Assembly: GCF_018457175.1 (NCBI RefSeq)
Contig: NZ_JAGFNU010000004.1
Span: 186,001 to 250,000, forward strand
Length of the DNA: 64,000 bases
Reading direction: 5' to 3'
DNA from: Pseudohalocynthiibacter aestuariivivens
GTDB taxonomy: Bacteria > Pseudomonadota > Alphaproteobacteria > Rhodobacterales > Rhodobacteraceae
Part shown: in pieces, positions 51,201-59,293 of the stretch
How the letters are laid out: each line of letters opens with the position of its first letter
How positions within the stretch are numbered: the first letter of the stretch is position 1
Notes under the pieces: model-generated
The model's database searches: none
Seen by the model: the letters and a program-made list of their open reading frames with translations, nothing else
Told to the model about the DNA's origin: nothing
Program-made: the position numbers and the translations under genes

Positions 51201-51893
51201 ATGGACAAAACCGCGATCCGAAACGCCGCTACCGTAATTCTGCTGCGTGACAAAACAACGAACCCACGCGTGCTCATGGGGCAACGTGGGGCCAAAGCTG
51301 CATTCATGCCTAACAAATTCGTTTTCCCCGGTGGTGCGGTTGACCCGGACGATGCACAGATACCTTTGGCAAGCACCATGTCAAACACCTGCCTGACACG
51401 TCTGGCAGAAGATGCCGACCCAGCACTTGTTCCGGCCTTGCAGACTGCGGCAATACGCGAAGTCTGGGAAGAAACAGGCCTTATTCTCGGAGCACAAAGC
51501 AGATGGCATACAGCACCCCCCGAAGATTGGGTTGATTTCGCGGCAACCGGCCATGTGCCTTCCGCTGCAGGGTTCACGTTTGTGTTTCGGGCCATCACCC
51601 CTCCGGGTCGGCCACGCCGGTTTGACGCCCGTTTCTTTTTAGCCGACGCCGCCCATATTCAGGGTGACCCGGATGATTTCTCTCGCGCCTCAGAAGAATT
51701 GTCTCAATTGCAGTGGATACCGTTGGAAGAAGTGCGCAGTTTCAACTTGCCGTTTATCACCGAAGTTGTACTGGCAGAGATTGCCGCTCTGGCGAATGAA
51801 GAGACACAGCCAGAAAGTGTTCCGTTCTTTAAGAATGACGACGAAGAGAGCCTGTTTCTAAGACTAGGGCGAAAGAGCCCGCTAAGCCAGTAA
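51201..51893 (+). CDS. Nudix hydrolase with an interrupted Nudix box (NUDT19-like)
   Basis: 230-residue hydrolase of nucleoside-diphosphate-linked compounds. The Nudix box is split: 'KFVFPGGAVDPDDAQ' gives the first half and 'AAIREVWEETGLIL' the second, with an insertion of about 40 residues between. The catalytic REVWEETG helix is intact. The same kind of insertion is known in NUDT19-type coenzyme A diphosphatases, so an acyl-CoA or CoA substrate is possible. GGAGGAATGA precedes ATG 51201. Its 3' end overlaps the convergent transporter gene by 12 bp. Confidence 0.88.
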   Translation: MDKTAIRNAATVILLRDKTTNPRVLMGQRGAKAAFMPNKFVFPGGAVDPDDAQIPLASTMSNTCLTRLAEDADPALVPALQTAAIREVWEETGLILGAQSRWHTAPPEDWVDFAATGHVPSAAGFTFVFRAITPPGRPRRFDARFFLADAAHIQGDPDDFSRASEELSQLQWIPLEEVRSFNLPFITEVVLAEIAALANEETQPESVPFFKNDDEESLFLRLGRKSPLSQ

Positions 51894-52802
51894 ATCGCTT
51901 GTTGCGAGGATCAGAAGCAGAATACTTACAGTTATGAACCCCATCGCAAGAAGCTCGCGGCGGCTGGTTTTTTCGTGAAATACGAAGACACCTGCAATAA
52001 AGCTGAACAATAATTCGATCTGGCCCAATGCCTTTACGTAGGCAGCGTTTTGTAGTGAAAACGCCGCGAACCAGCAAAAGCTGCCAATCATGCTTGTCAA
52101 ACCAACAAGCCCCGCAACGCGCCAGTGACGCAGCACACGGCTGATTTCACCCTGTTCGCGCAACCGCAGCCACACAGCCATAACAAGTGTTTGAAAGGTA
52201 GCGACAATTGCTAGCGTAAAGCCCGCGCGCAGAATAAAGTCATCAAGACCAAGTGACAGGGTCGCCCCACGATAGCCGGTTGCAGATACGGCAAACAGGA
52301 TGCCCGAAAGCAGTCCCAAACCTGCCGCACGATTGAACATTCTTTTGTACCAGCGTCCAGTTGCCCCTTTGGGCGGATCAGACAAAAGTACGACCCCGAT
52401 GAACCCTACAGCGATCGCCATAAGACCCCAAAAAGAAACTCCTTCGCCAAGAACAATTAAGCCGAGAAGGGCAGTTTGAACCACCTCGGTTTTCTTAAAT
52501 GTAATCCCGACAGCAAAGTTTCTTTCAGCAAATAACGCGACAACACACATTGTCGCCAAAATCTGCGCCAGCCCGCCGCTAAGCGCGAAGGCCCAGAACC
52601 GCAACGGCAGCGCCGTTACGGCTTGCCCCGTTACATTCATATAAACGAAAATCAGTATCGCTACCAGCGGAGCGGAGTAGATAAATCGCGCAAATGTCGC
52701 GCCCGCCGTCGAAAGTTGTGTCGCTTTGAGGTGCTTTTGCAGCATGAATCGCAAATTTTGCGAAAACGCCGCGGCAATCGATATGGGTATCCAAAGCTCC
52801 AT
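51882..52802 (-). CDS. EamA/DMT family transporter
   Basis: 306-residue membrane protein with about ten hydrophobic segments in two EamA repeats. The second repeat starts near 'LGLLSGILFAVSATGYRGAT', and 'LLGLIVLGEGVSFWGLMAIAVGFIGVVLL' is a typical end of the first repeat, in part. Drug/metabolite transporters export or import small organic compounds; the substrate here is unknown. The ATG at 52802 is the first codon of the first membrane helix region 'MELWIPISIAAAFSQNLRF'. Confidence 0.88.
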   Translation of the reverse strand: MELWIPISIAAAFSQNLRFMLQKHLKATQLSTAGATFARFIYSAPLVAILIFVYMNVTGQAVTALPLRFWAFALSGGLAQILATMCVVALFAERNFAVGITFKKTEVVQTALLGLIVLGEGVSFWGLMAIAVGFIGVVLLSDPPKGATGRWYKRMFNRAAGLGLLSGILFAVSATGYRGATLSLGLDDFILRAGFTLAIVATFQTLVMAVWLRLREQGEISRVLRHWRVAGLVGLTSMIGSFCWFAAFSLQNAAYVKALGQIELLFSFIAGVFVFHEKTSRRELLAMGFITVSILLLILATSDLLA

Positions 52803-52840
52803 ACCGCCTCGTTACAGAAGGCGTTCGAATTGTCGAGACC

Positions 52841-53746
52841 TTAACGCCGCCAAAACGGATGCGGAACATCATCTTTTCTACGAAAGAAATGTTTGCGAAA
52901 CACTTCGCCGTAAGACCGGTACAAATAGTTTTCATTACGTTTCAGGTACCGATCTTTGTTCTGCGCATAAAGTTGCGGCAGCTTGTACCAAGGGACGGCC
53001 GGATGCATGTGATGCACGACGTGAAGGTTATTGTTCAGGAAAATCAGGGCCAGTGGGCCTTTGTCTTCGATAATCACTGTACGGCCACCGACATGTTCAT
53101 GCGCGCGGTGTTCCAGAAAGGTCCGGATCTTAAGGATCGCCAGACCTGAGTAAGCCGCAAGCACATAAAGCCAGAACGGAACCTCTGCGACATAGAAAAG
53201 CCAAAATAACACGGGCACCAAACCAACAAAATGCCAGACCCAGCCCATAAGGGCAGTTCTGTCACCCGCGCGGATCAACCGCCAATCACCCTTTACAAAA
53301 TATATTTGCGCGATGATCGGCCCGATAAGCATTCGGCCCAGCAAGGTGTTGTTCAGGTTCAGGACAACCTGCTGCCATCTTGGCAAATAGTTCCACACCT
53401 TGGGGTCCATGTAGTTCGATTCAGGATCATCATAAGGGTCTGTCAGGATCGAATCCTGATGGTGCGCCAGATGCAAATCCCTGAACCGCATATAGGGGAT
53501 GAACAACCCGATTGCCGGAAAAACGAGCGCCTCGCTTAGCGCCCTGCTGCGCAAGGGGTGGCCATGCAAAACTTCGTGCTGTAACGAAGAATGGAGTGCA
53601 AGAGCAAAGGTGAGCGTTGCGTAAGACAACCACAGAGACAGCGATGCGACAACCGTGCAGCCAAGCAACCAAAGACCGTAACACAGGATGATCAGCAGTA
53701 ATGTTTGCCATTCCACCAAAATCCGGCGCGGTGCGTGTTCAGCCAT
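52841..53746 (-). CDS. Fatty acid desaturase family protein
   Basis: 301-residue membrane di-iron enzyme. The three histidine boxes are visible: 'HEVLHGHP' (HxxxHxH), 'HLAHHQDS' (HxxHH) and 'NLHVVHHMHP' (HxxHH). Four or so membrane segments lie between them. It inserts a double bond or hydroxyl into an acyl or isoprenoid chain; the exact substrate is undecided. The ATG at 53746 (MAEHAPRR) has AAAGGGAA upstream and overlaps the end of the DUF2061 gene by eight bases, so the two are coupled. Confidence 0.9.
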   Translation of the reverse strand: MAEHAPRRILVEWQTLLLIILCYGLWLLGCTVVASLSLWLSYATLTFALALHSSLQHEVLHGHPLRSRALSEALVFPAIGLFIPYMRFRDLHLAHHQDSILTDPYDDPESNYMDPKVWNYLPRWQQVVLNLNNTLLGRMLIGPIIAQIYFVKGDWRLIRAGDRTALMGWVWHFVGLVPVLFWLFYVAEVPFWLYVLAAYSGLAILKIRTFLEHRAHEHVGGRTVIIEDKGPLALIFLNNNLHVVHHMHPAVPWYKLPQLYAQNKDRYLKRNENYLYRSYGEVFRKHFFRRKDDVPHPFWRR

Positions 53747-53966
53747 TGCGTTCCCTTTGTACAAGTGTCGCCCGTCCCCAACTGATGCGGTTCCACAAAC
53801 GTTCATATGCAAGATAAGACAAAAACCCGACCGTCGCATTGATCAGGGCCAACAAACTACCAATGCTGAAAGATCCAGTGATCAGAAATCCAATCAGCGC
53901 CATCGTCGCAAGACCCATCCCCTGCCATCCGATCGCCTTGACCCATGTTCGCCTTTTCGTGTCCAT
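53739..53966 (-). CDS. DUF2061 small membrane protein
   Basis: 75-residue protein with two membrane segments (about residues 10-30 and 33-52) and the DUF2061 pattern 'KAIGWQGMGLATMALIGFLITGS' and 'YLAYERLWNRISWGR', in part. Family members are small integral proteins without a proven role. The end of this gene overlaps the desaturase start, which suggests a helper of the desaturase, for example in membrane placement. It is divergent from an XRE regulator. Confidence 0.88.
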   Translation of the reverse strand: MDTKRRTWVKAIGWQGMGLATMALIGFLITGSFSIGSLLALINATVGFLSYLAYERLWNRISWGRATLVQRERNG

Positions 53967-54074
53967 TTTTTCTCGGTTTTTCGTTGGTTACACATTTCTC
54001 TATCCCCTAATCACGGATGCGTGTATTACGGGAATACAAAACAAAAACTAAACATTGTTGGATTTATTAACCAA

Positions 54075-54935
54075 ATGCCAGAAAAAACAGACAAGAGGGA
54101 CCGTGCATTGTTGTTTCGCCAACGTTTGAGCGAAGCCTTCTCTGTTTCAAGCCTCAATCAAAGCTCTCTGGCACGGCGTGTCGGTGTAGACAGGTCGACT
54201 ATTTCGCAACTACTGGCGGGTGGCGGAACAAGGCTGCCAAACGCGCAAGTCGTTGGTGAATGCGCCGCAGCCCTGGGTGTCTCTGCTGATTGGTTATTGG
54301 GTCTGACGGACCATCCTGACCAAGCCGCTGACCTCATCGCAGCCTCTGTTTCGATGACGGCAGCGCCGCGCGCATTGGTCGACGAACAGATATTTGCCTG
54401 GCATCAGGAAGCCATCGGTTACAAAATTCGCCATGTCCCCGCAACTTTGCCGGACATGATAAAAACCAGGTCGATGCTAAGTTGGGAATATCAGCCGCAA
54501 CTGGGCCGCACCACGGATCAGGCAATTGGTGCCTCTGAGGACCGCCTGAACCTTATGCGTTCCGCACAATCGGACTACGAAATCGCGCTACCATTGCACG
54601 AGCTTGAGTCTTTCACGCATGCCGAAGGATACTACCGGGATTTGCCGCTAGAATTACGTCTTGAGCAAATCGACTGGATGCTGGCCCTGCATGACCAGTT
54701 TTACCCTCGTCTGCGAATATATCTCTTTGATGCGCGTCGGCTTTATTCATCGCCGGTTACCATTTTTGGCCCGCTTCTGGCGGTGCTCTACCTTGGGCGA
54801 AGTTATTTGGCGTTCCGCGAAAAAGAACGGGTCGCAGCAATCAGTCAGCATTTTGACGGGCTGGTCCGGGAGGCTGTCGTAAGTTCAAATGACCTTCCCG
54901 ATAAGCTTTTGGAATTGCGTGCAGACATCGTTTGA
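54075..54935 (+). CDS. XRE family transcriptional regulator
   Basis: 286-residue regulator with an N-terminal helix-turn-helix, 'NQSSLARRVGVDRSTISQLLAG' (about residues 26-47), followed by 'AQVVGECAAALGVSADWLLGLTD'. The rest (about 90-286) is a globular domain I do not recognise; it includes 'HAEGYYRDLPLELRLEQIDWML'. It may bind a ligand. The gene is divergent from the DUF2061-desaturase pair across 108 bp and is the obvious candidate regulator for them, possibly in response to temperature or lipid state. Confidence 0.85.
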   Translation: MPEKTDKRDRALLFRQRLSEAFSVSSLNQSSLARRVGVDRSTISQLLAGGGTRLPNAQVVGECAAALGVSADWLLGLTDHPDQAADLIAASVSMTAAPRALVDEQIFAWHQEAIGYKIRHVPATLPDMIKTRSMLSWEYQPQLGRTTDQAIGASEDRLNLMRSAQSDYEIALPLHELESFTHAEGYYRDLPLELRLEQIDWMLALHDQFYPRLRIYLFDARRLYSSPVTIFGPLLAVLYLGRSYLAFREKERVAAISQHFDGLVREAVVSSNDLPDKLLELRADIV

Positions 54936-54942
54936 ATAGTGA

Positions 54943-54957
54943 AGCGCGTTCCGCGCT
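54943..54957. terminator. Hairpin AGCGCG-TTC-CGCGCT after the XRE gene
   Basis: Perfect 6-bp stem with a 3-nt loop starting 8 bp after the stop codon, followed by GTTCTTTCT. A second small hairpin, GCACTTCGTGC, follows at 54970-54980. Both lie between convergent genes and probably terminate transcription. Confidence 0.55.
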
Positions 54958-54986
54958 GTTCTTTCTGGCACTTCGTGCGGTTTTGC

Positions 54987-55021
54987 GCTCCGCGCGGGGA
55001 TATTTAAGGGATAAAGAAATT
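54987..55021. repeat. Copy of the CTCCGGCGGGGATATTT element
   Basis: GCGCTCCGCGCGGGGATATTTAAGGGATAAAGAAAT matches the right arm of the inverted repeat at 21407-21440 in its core GGGGATATTT-A-GG-AAAGAAA and in the preceding CTCCG. It lies between the convergent XRE and SDR genes. Confidence 0.6.
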
Positions 55022-55044
55022 GGTTTCTGGTTCAAGTTCTGGGA

Positions 55045-55806
55045 TCAGACTTTTGGGTCTGGGTTTTCGGTATGTCCGTCTACTGCGATGACCTGACCCG
55101 AAACCAACCGCGCGGCAGGGCTGGCCAGAAACACCGCCATATTGGCAATATCCGCTGCCTCAACAAAACTGCGCATAGATGTACCGCTTGCGTAGCCTGC
55201 ATAGACCTGATCACGTGTCATGCCCTTTGCGGTGGCCTCACGTTCAAGTACCCCTTCCATGCGTGGGCCTTCGACCGCACCTGGGCAAATCGCGTTTGCG
55301 CGAATTCCGAAGGGTCCAAGTTCCATCGCCAGCGTTTTCATCAGGCCGATCACAGCCCATTTTGCAGCCGCATAGGGCGCACGGTTTGGATAGCCGTAGA
55401 TCCCCGCCGTCGAAGAGGTGAACACCATCGAACCGGAACCCGCCGCTTTCATGATGGGCGCTGCATATTTCGCCGCCAAAAAGGCCCCTTCCAAGTTGAC
55501 GCTGACGCAAGCACGCCAGTCGTCTAAAGTGACGTCTTCGACAAGGGCTGTTGGCCCCGCGATCCCCGCATTCGCGCATAGAGCATCAAGGCCACCCCAT
55601 GTTTCGCGGATTTCAGCGAAAAGGGCTGATACGCCAGCATCGTCGCTGGCATTAACGCAGGTGCCACGCCACCCCGCCGGCAAGGTTGCCAAAGCTACGG
55701 TATCAACATCGGTGACCCAGATCTGGTGCCCAGCCGAAGCGAAGGCTTCGGCCATAGCCCGGCCTATGCCGGATGCCCCTGCCGTGATCAGAACACGGTC
55801 GTTCAT
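55045..55806 (-). CDS. SDR family oxidoreductase (3-hydroxybutyrate dehydrogenase-like)
   Basis: 253-residue NAD(P)-dependent dehydrogenase. It has the cofactor loop 'ITAGASGIGRAMAEAFASAG', 'CANAGIAGPT' (NAG motif), the catalytic Ser in 'MVFTSSTAGIYGYP', Tyr and Lys in 'APYAAAKWAVIGL', and 'NAICPGAVEGPRM'. It starts with an ATGA overlap with the carnitine dehydrogenase gene, so it belongs to the carnitine operon. There it may act on a short hydroxy acid produced from the acetoacetyl part, such as 3-hydroxybutyrate, which is inference. Confidence 0.88.
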   Translation of the reverse strand: MNDRVLITAGASGIGRAMAEAFASAGHQIWVTDVDTVALATLPAGWRGTCVNASDDAGVSALFAEIRETWGGLDALCANAGIAGPTALVEDVTLDDWRACVSVNLEGAFLAAKYAAPIMKAAGSGSMVFTSSTAGIYGYPNRAPYAAAKWAVIGLMKTLAMELGPFGIRANAICPGAVEGPRMEGVLEREATAKGMTRDQVYAGYASGTSMRSFVEAADIANMAVFLASPAARLVSGQVIAVDGHTENPDPKV

Positions 55807-57260
55807 GCCTTCACCCCGATCACCCCTATCGCGCGGCCTATCCCTTCAGGACGTGGAAGTGCGGCATGCGCCGCGGCAACTTTGGCGAGTTTTTCTTCGA
55901 TATGCGGAGCAGGGTTTGACGCACGACGGGTTTTTAGGCTGACATGTATCAACATCATCTCACCCGTGGCGACAAGACGGTCCCCCTCAAACATCTGATG
56001 GAACAGATGCATTTTTTTCCCTTCGCCCAAGACACATATCGTTTCGACGCGAATGCGCGCGCCTGCGTTTAACTCGTCGATGTAACGGATATGGGTTTCT
56101 GCGGTGAAATAGCTGCCGCCGTTTGCAATGTAGTCTTCATCACAGCCGACAAATTCCATGAATTTATCAGTTCCATCTCCGAAAGCCTGCACATAACGGG
56201 CTTCGTTCATGTGACCATTGTAGTCTGTCCAGTCGAGCGGCACTGCACGTGAAACAGTAACAATGGGCTTTAACAGGTCAGGCTCCGCAGGCATCATCCG
56301 CTTGTCCTGCACCCTGAGCAAGGCCCCTGCCCCCCAGTCCTGCGTCTTGAGCGCCCGCATCATCGCAACAAGGTTATTGTCGCGAATGCGTTCGAGTTCA
56401 CGGATAGTATAGGCACCTGATTGCGCGTCGGACTGATCGGCTATCATATCGACAAGTTCGTCTGTCAGTTCCGGCACATCCATCAGTTTGGTCCAGGGCC
56501 ATTCAAGACAGGGGCCAAACTGGGCGATGAAATGCTTCATCCCAGCTTCGCCCCCCGCCACGCGGTAGGTTTCAAACAGCCCCATCTGTCCCCAGCGCAA
56601 GCCAAAACCGTAGCGGATTGCGTTGTCGATTTCTTCGGTCGTGGCAATGCCATCCTTGATCAGCCAAAGTGCTTCGCGCCAGACTGCCTCAAGAAAACGA
56701 TCTGCGATATGTGCATCGATCTCCTTCTTCAGGTGCAGTGGAAACATACCCAGTGACGTTATAATGTCTTTTGCCCGCTCAATCAGGGCCGCGTCATTTT
56801 TTTCGGTTGTAACCAGTTCAATCAGCGGCAACAGATAGACCGGGTTAAACGGGTGCGTCACCACGATTTGTGCAGGGCGCGTTGCGCAGCCCTGCAACTC
56901 CGACGGTTTAAAGCCTGAGGTGGATGAGCCGATCACGGCATCCGGCGAACAATGTTCCTGAAGGGTCTGATAGACCTTACGCTTAAGGTCCAATCTTTCC
57001 GGAACACTTTCCTGTATCCAGTCAGATCCGGCGACTGCTTCGGAAATTGTCTCGTGAAAGCTGAGTTTACCTTCGGCAGGCATCGCAACATCCGACAAAC
57101 CGGGCAAGGAGCGGCGGGCGTTGTCAAGAACTTCGCCGATCTTACGCTCTGCTTCCGGGTCAGGGTCAAAAACCCGTACGTCCCACCCCATGAGCAGGAA
57201 CCGTGCCGCCCAGCCGCCACCAATTACACCACCGCCGACGATTGTCGCTCTCTTTGTCAT
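55803..57260 (-). CDS. L-carnitine dehydrogenase fused to a betainyl-CoA thioesterase (hotdog) domain
   Basis: 485-residue fusion. The N-terminal part (about 1-320) is a 3-hydroxyacyl-CoA dehydrogenase-type carnitine dehydrogenase with NAD motif 'IVGGGVIGGGWAARFLLMG', 'STSGFKPSEL', catalytic 'THPFNPVYLLPLIELV' and 'RWGQMGLFETYRVAGGEAG'. The C-terminal part (about 335-465) is a 4-hydroxybenzoyl-CoA-thioesterase-type hotdog domain with 'DWTDYNGHMNEARYVQAFGD'. It oxidises L-carnitine to 3-dehydrocarnitine, and the second domain would hydrolyse betainyl-CoA to glycine betaine. The fusion is known in rhizobia and relatives. GGAGAA precedes ATG 57260, 35 bp after BKACE. Confidence 0.93.
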   Translation of the reverse strand: MTKRATIVGGGVIGGGWAARFLLMGWDVRVFDPDPEAERKIGEVLDNARRSLPGLSDVAMPAEGKLSFHETISEAVAGSDWIQESVPERLDLKRKVYQTLQEHCSPDAVIGSSTSGFKPSELQGCATRPAQIVVTHPFNPVYLLPLIELVTTEKNDAALIERAKDIITSLGMFPLHLKKEIDAHIADRFLEAVWREALWLIKDGIATTEEIDNAIRYGFGLRWGQMGLFETYRVAGGEAGMKHFIAQFGPCLEWPWTKLMDVPELTDELVDMIADQSDAQSGAYTIRELERIRDNNLVAMMRALKTQDWGAGALLRVQDKRMMPAEPDLLKPIVTVSRAVPLDWTDYNGHMNEARYVQAFGDGTDKFMEFVGCDEDYIANGGSYFTAETHIRYIDELNAGARIRVETICVLGEGKKMHLFHQMFEGDRLVATGEMMLIHVSLKTRRASNPAPHIEEKLAKVAAAHAALPRPEGIGRAIGVIGVKA

Positions 57261-57295
57261 TTTATTTCTCCGGTTTTCCTGTGTGGTGCCTTGCG

Positions 57296-58204
57296 TCAGA
57301 CGGGTGCCCGCTTTTCAAGCCCGAGGTTCTTGCGAACGTCGTCCGGACCGATCACCTTTGCGCCCAGACCTTCGACAATATTGACCGCATTTTCGACCAG
57401 ATCGGCATTGGTTACCAGATTGCCGCGCCCAAGCATCAGGTTGTCTTCAAGGCCAACCCGCACGTTACCCCCGGCAAGCACAGAAGCCGCAACATAGGGC
57501 ATCTGACTGCGCCCCAGCCCAAAGGCCGAAAAGGTCCAACCGTCCGGCACATTGTTTACCATTGCCATGAAAGTATTGAGGTCATCCGGTGCGCCCCAGG
57601 GAACACCCATGCAAAGCTGCACCAGCGCAGGGCTGTCCAGAACGCCATCTTTGACAAGCTGCTTGGCATACCAAAGATGACCAGTGTCAAATGCCTCAAT
57701 CTCTGGCTTAACACCAAGATCGGTCATCATCCGCCCCATGGCTTGCAACATGCCGGGGGTGTTGGTCATCACATAGTCGGCTTCTGCAAAGTTCATTGTG
57801 CCGCAATCAAGTGTGCAAATCTCTGGCAGGCATTCCGCAACATGGGCAACACGTTCCTCCGCGCTAACCATATCGGTTCCGCCTGCCAAAGGTAGCGGGC
57901 TGTTTGGCCCACCAAAAATGATATCGCCGCCCATGCCAGCCGTCAGGTTCAGAACCATATCGACCTCAGCGTCGCGGATACGGTCTGTCAGTTCCCGGTA
58001 ATACTCAAGCTTGCGTGATGGCACCCCGGTTTCCGGGTCACGCACGTGGCAATGCACAACTGCTGCACCTGCCTTGGCCGCTGCAATCGCACTATCGGCA
58101 ATATCCTTAGGCGAACGGGGCACATGCGGGCTACGGTCTTGCGTACTGCCCGAACCGGTGATGGCGCAGGTGATAAAAACATCTTTGTTCATGGCGAGTG
58201 GCAT
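57296..58204 (-). CDS. BKACE family 3-dehydrocarnitine cleavage enzyme
   Basis: 302-residue beta-keto acid cleavage enzyme (formerly DUF849). It condenses the beta-keto acid with acetyl-CoA and splits it into acetoacetate and a new CoA ester. Zinc ligands are His51 and His53 in 'VVHCHVRDPETG', with the conserved 'CAITGSGS' strand and 'EAFDTGHLWYAKQLVKDG'. The position upstream of the carnitine dehydrogenase fusion makes 3-dehydrocarnitine the substrate, giving betainyl-CoA. GAGGAGATT precedes ATG 58204; an internal ATG lies at 58192. Confidence 0.93.
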   Translation of the reverse strand: MPLAMNKDVFITCAITGSGSTQDRSPHVPRSPKDIADSAIAAAKAGAAVVHCHVRDPETGVPSRKLEYYRELTDRIRDAEVDMVLNLTAGMGGDIIFGGPNSPLPLAGGTDMVSAEERVAHVAECLPEICTLDCGTMNFAEADYVMTNTPGMLQAMGRMMTDLGVKPEIEAFDTGHLWYAKQLVKDGVLDSPALVQLCMGVPWGAPDDLNTFMAMVNNVPDGWTFSAFGLGRSQMPYVAASVLAGGNVRVGLEDNLMLGRGNLVTNADLVENAVNIVEGLGAKVIGPDDVRKNLGLEKRAPV

Positions 58205-58250
58205 GACGAATCTCCTCTTTCGTTCCGCTGATCATGTGGGACTTGCGCAA

Positions 58251-59267
58251 ATGAGCTTTACAATTTACGAAACATATTTGATGAAAACCGAAAATCAGAT
58301 ATTTTTGCGAACACCCGAGACACTCTCGGTTGCAATCCTGATATTACCAGATAGCAATACTCTGTCGCTTGCCGCCACGGTTGACCCGCTCCGCGCCGCA
58401 AACCGCCGCGCTGCAAACCCGCTTTACCATTGGCAGTTCGTTTCTTTTGATGGCGGCGCCACGCACTTAACCAGCGGTATCTCTGTTGAGACATCTGTGC
58501 TGGAACAAGCTGCAACGGCTGACGCGCTCATCGTCGTTGCCGGGTTTAACCTTGAAAAACACGCTTCCCAATCCCGTATGCGGCGATTACGGCATGAACG
58601 CCGTAAATATCAAGCTGTAGGTGGTGTCGATGGCGGCAGTTGGATACTGGCGCGTGCCGGGCTGTTAGATGGGGTTACGGCCACAACCCATTGGGAAGAC
58701 ATCGAAACCTTTATGACTCGCTTTCCCGAAATCGATACAGTCCGCGACCGCTACGTTATAGATGGCCGCTATTTCACAACGGGCGGGGCGTCGCCTTGTC
58801 TTGACATGATGTTGCATCTCATTCGCTGCCGACAAGGGCCTGAGCTCGCACTTCGTGTCGCGAGCGCGTTCATCTACGACCCGCTTCATCCGGCAAGTGC
58901 GCCGCAAAGCCTTGTTTCTTCTGCGCGTCTTGAAATCACCGCCCCGGCTGTTGCGGCAGCTGTACGCAGAATGGAAACCGATATCGAAGATCCACCAACG
59001 ATCACCGCGATAGCGCTGGGTATTGGCCTTTCCGCCCGTTCGCTTGAAACCGCGTTTCGCCAAACACTTGGCACCACACCCGGGCAGTTTTTCCTTGATC
59101 TGCGTCTGCAAGAGGCTCACCGCCTAGTGCAGGACAGCGATCTTACCTTGCAGGAAATCGCAATCCGCACCGGATTTGCCGCTCAGGCCACGTTTGCCCG
59201 CGCATTTCGCCGAAAATTCGGGAAAACGGCAAGTGTGCTCAGACAACGCCCGCCTTCTTTATCCTGA
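58251..59267 (+). CDS. GlxA/GbdR-type AraC family regulator of carnitine genes
   Basis: 338-residue regulator. The N-terminal DJ-1/PfpI-like domain runs from 'LSVAILILPDSNTLSLAATVDPLRAANR' with 'VGGVDGGSWILARAGLLDG' where class members carry a degenerate nucleophile region. The C-terminal AraC domain has two helix-turn-helices ('TITAIALGIGLSARSLETAFRQ', 'LTLQEIAIRTGFAAQATFARAFRRKFG', in part). This matches CdhR/GbdR of Pseudomonas, which activate carnitine and betaine genes. It is divergent from BKACE across 46 bp. An alternative start is the ATG at 58281 (MKTENQ). Confidence 0.88.
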   Translation: MSFTIYETYLMKTENQIFLRTPETLSVAILILPDSNTLSLAATVDPLRAANRRAANPLYHWQFVSFDGGATHLTSGISVETSVLEQAATADALIVVAGFNLEKHASQSRMRRLRHERRKYQAVGGVDGGSWILARAGLLDGVTATTHWEDIETFMTRFPEIDTVRDRYVIDGRYFTTGGASPCLDMMLHLIRCRQGPELALRVASAFIYDPLHPASAPQSLVSSARLEITAPAVAAAVRRMETDIEDPPTITAIALGIGLSARSLETAFRQTLGTTPGQFFLDLRLQEAHRLVQDSDLTLQEIAIRTGFAAQATFARAFRRKFGKTASVLRQRPPSLS

Positions 59268-59286
59268 AAATATCCCCGCCGGAGGC
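59254..59286. repeat. Copy of the GCCTCCGGCGGGGATATTT element (inverse orientation)
   Basis: TATCCCCGCCGGAGGC preceded by TTCTTTATCC matches the left arm at 21340-21373. It covers the last codons and stop of the GlxA-type gene and sits between it and the convergent aldo/keto reductase. Confidence 0.65.
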
Positions 59287-59293
59287 ATAAAAT

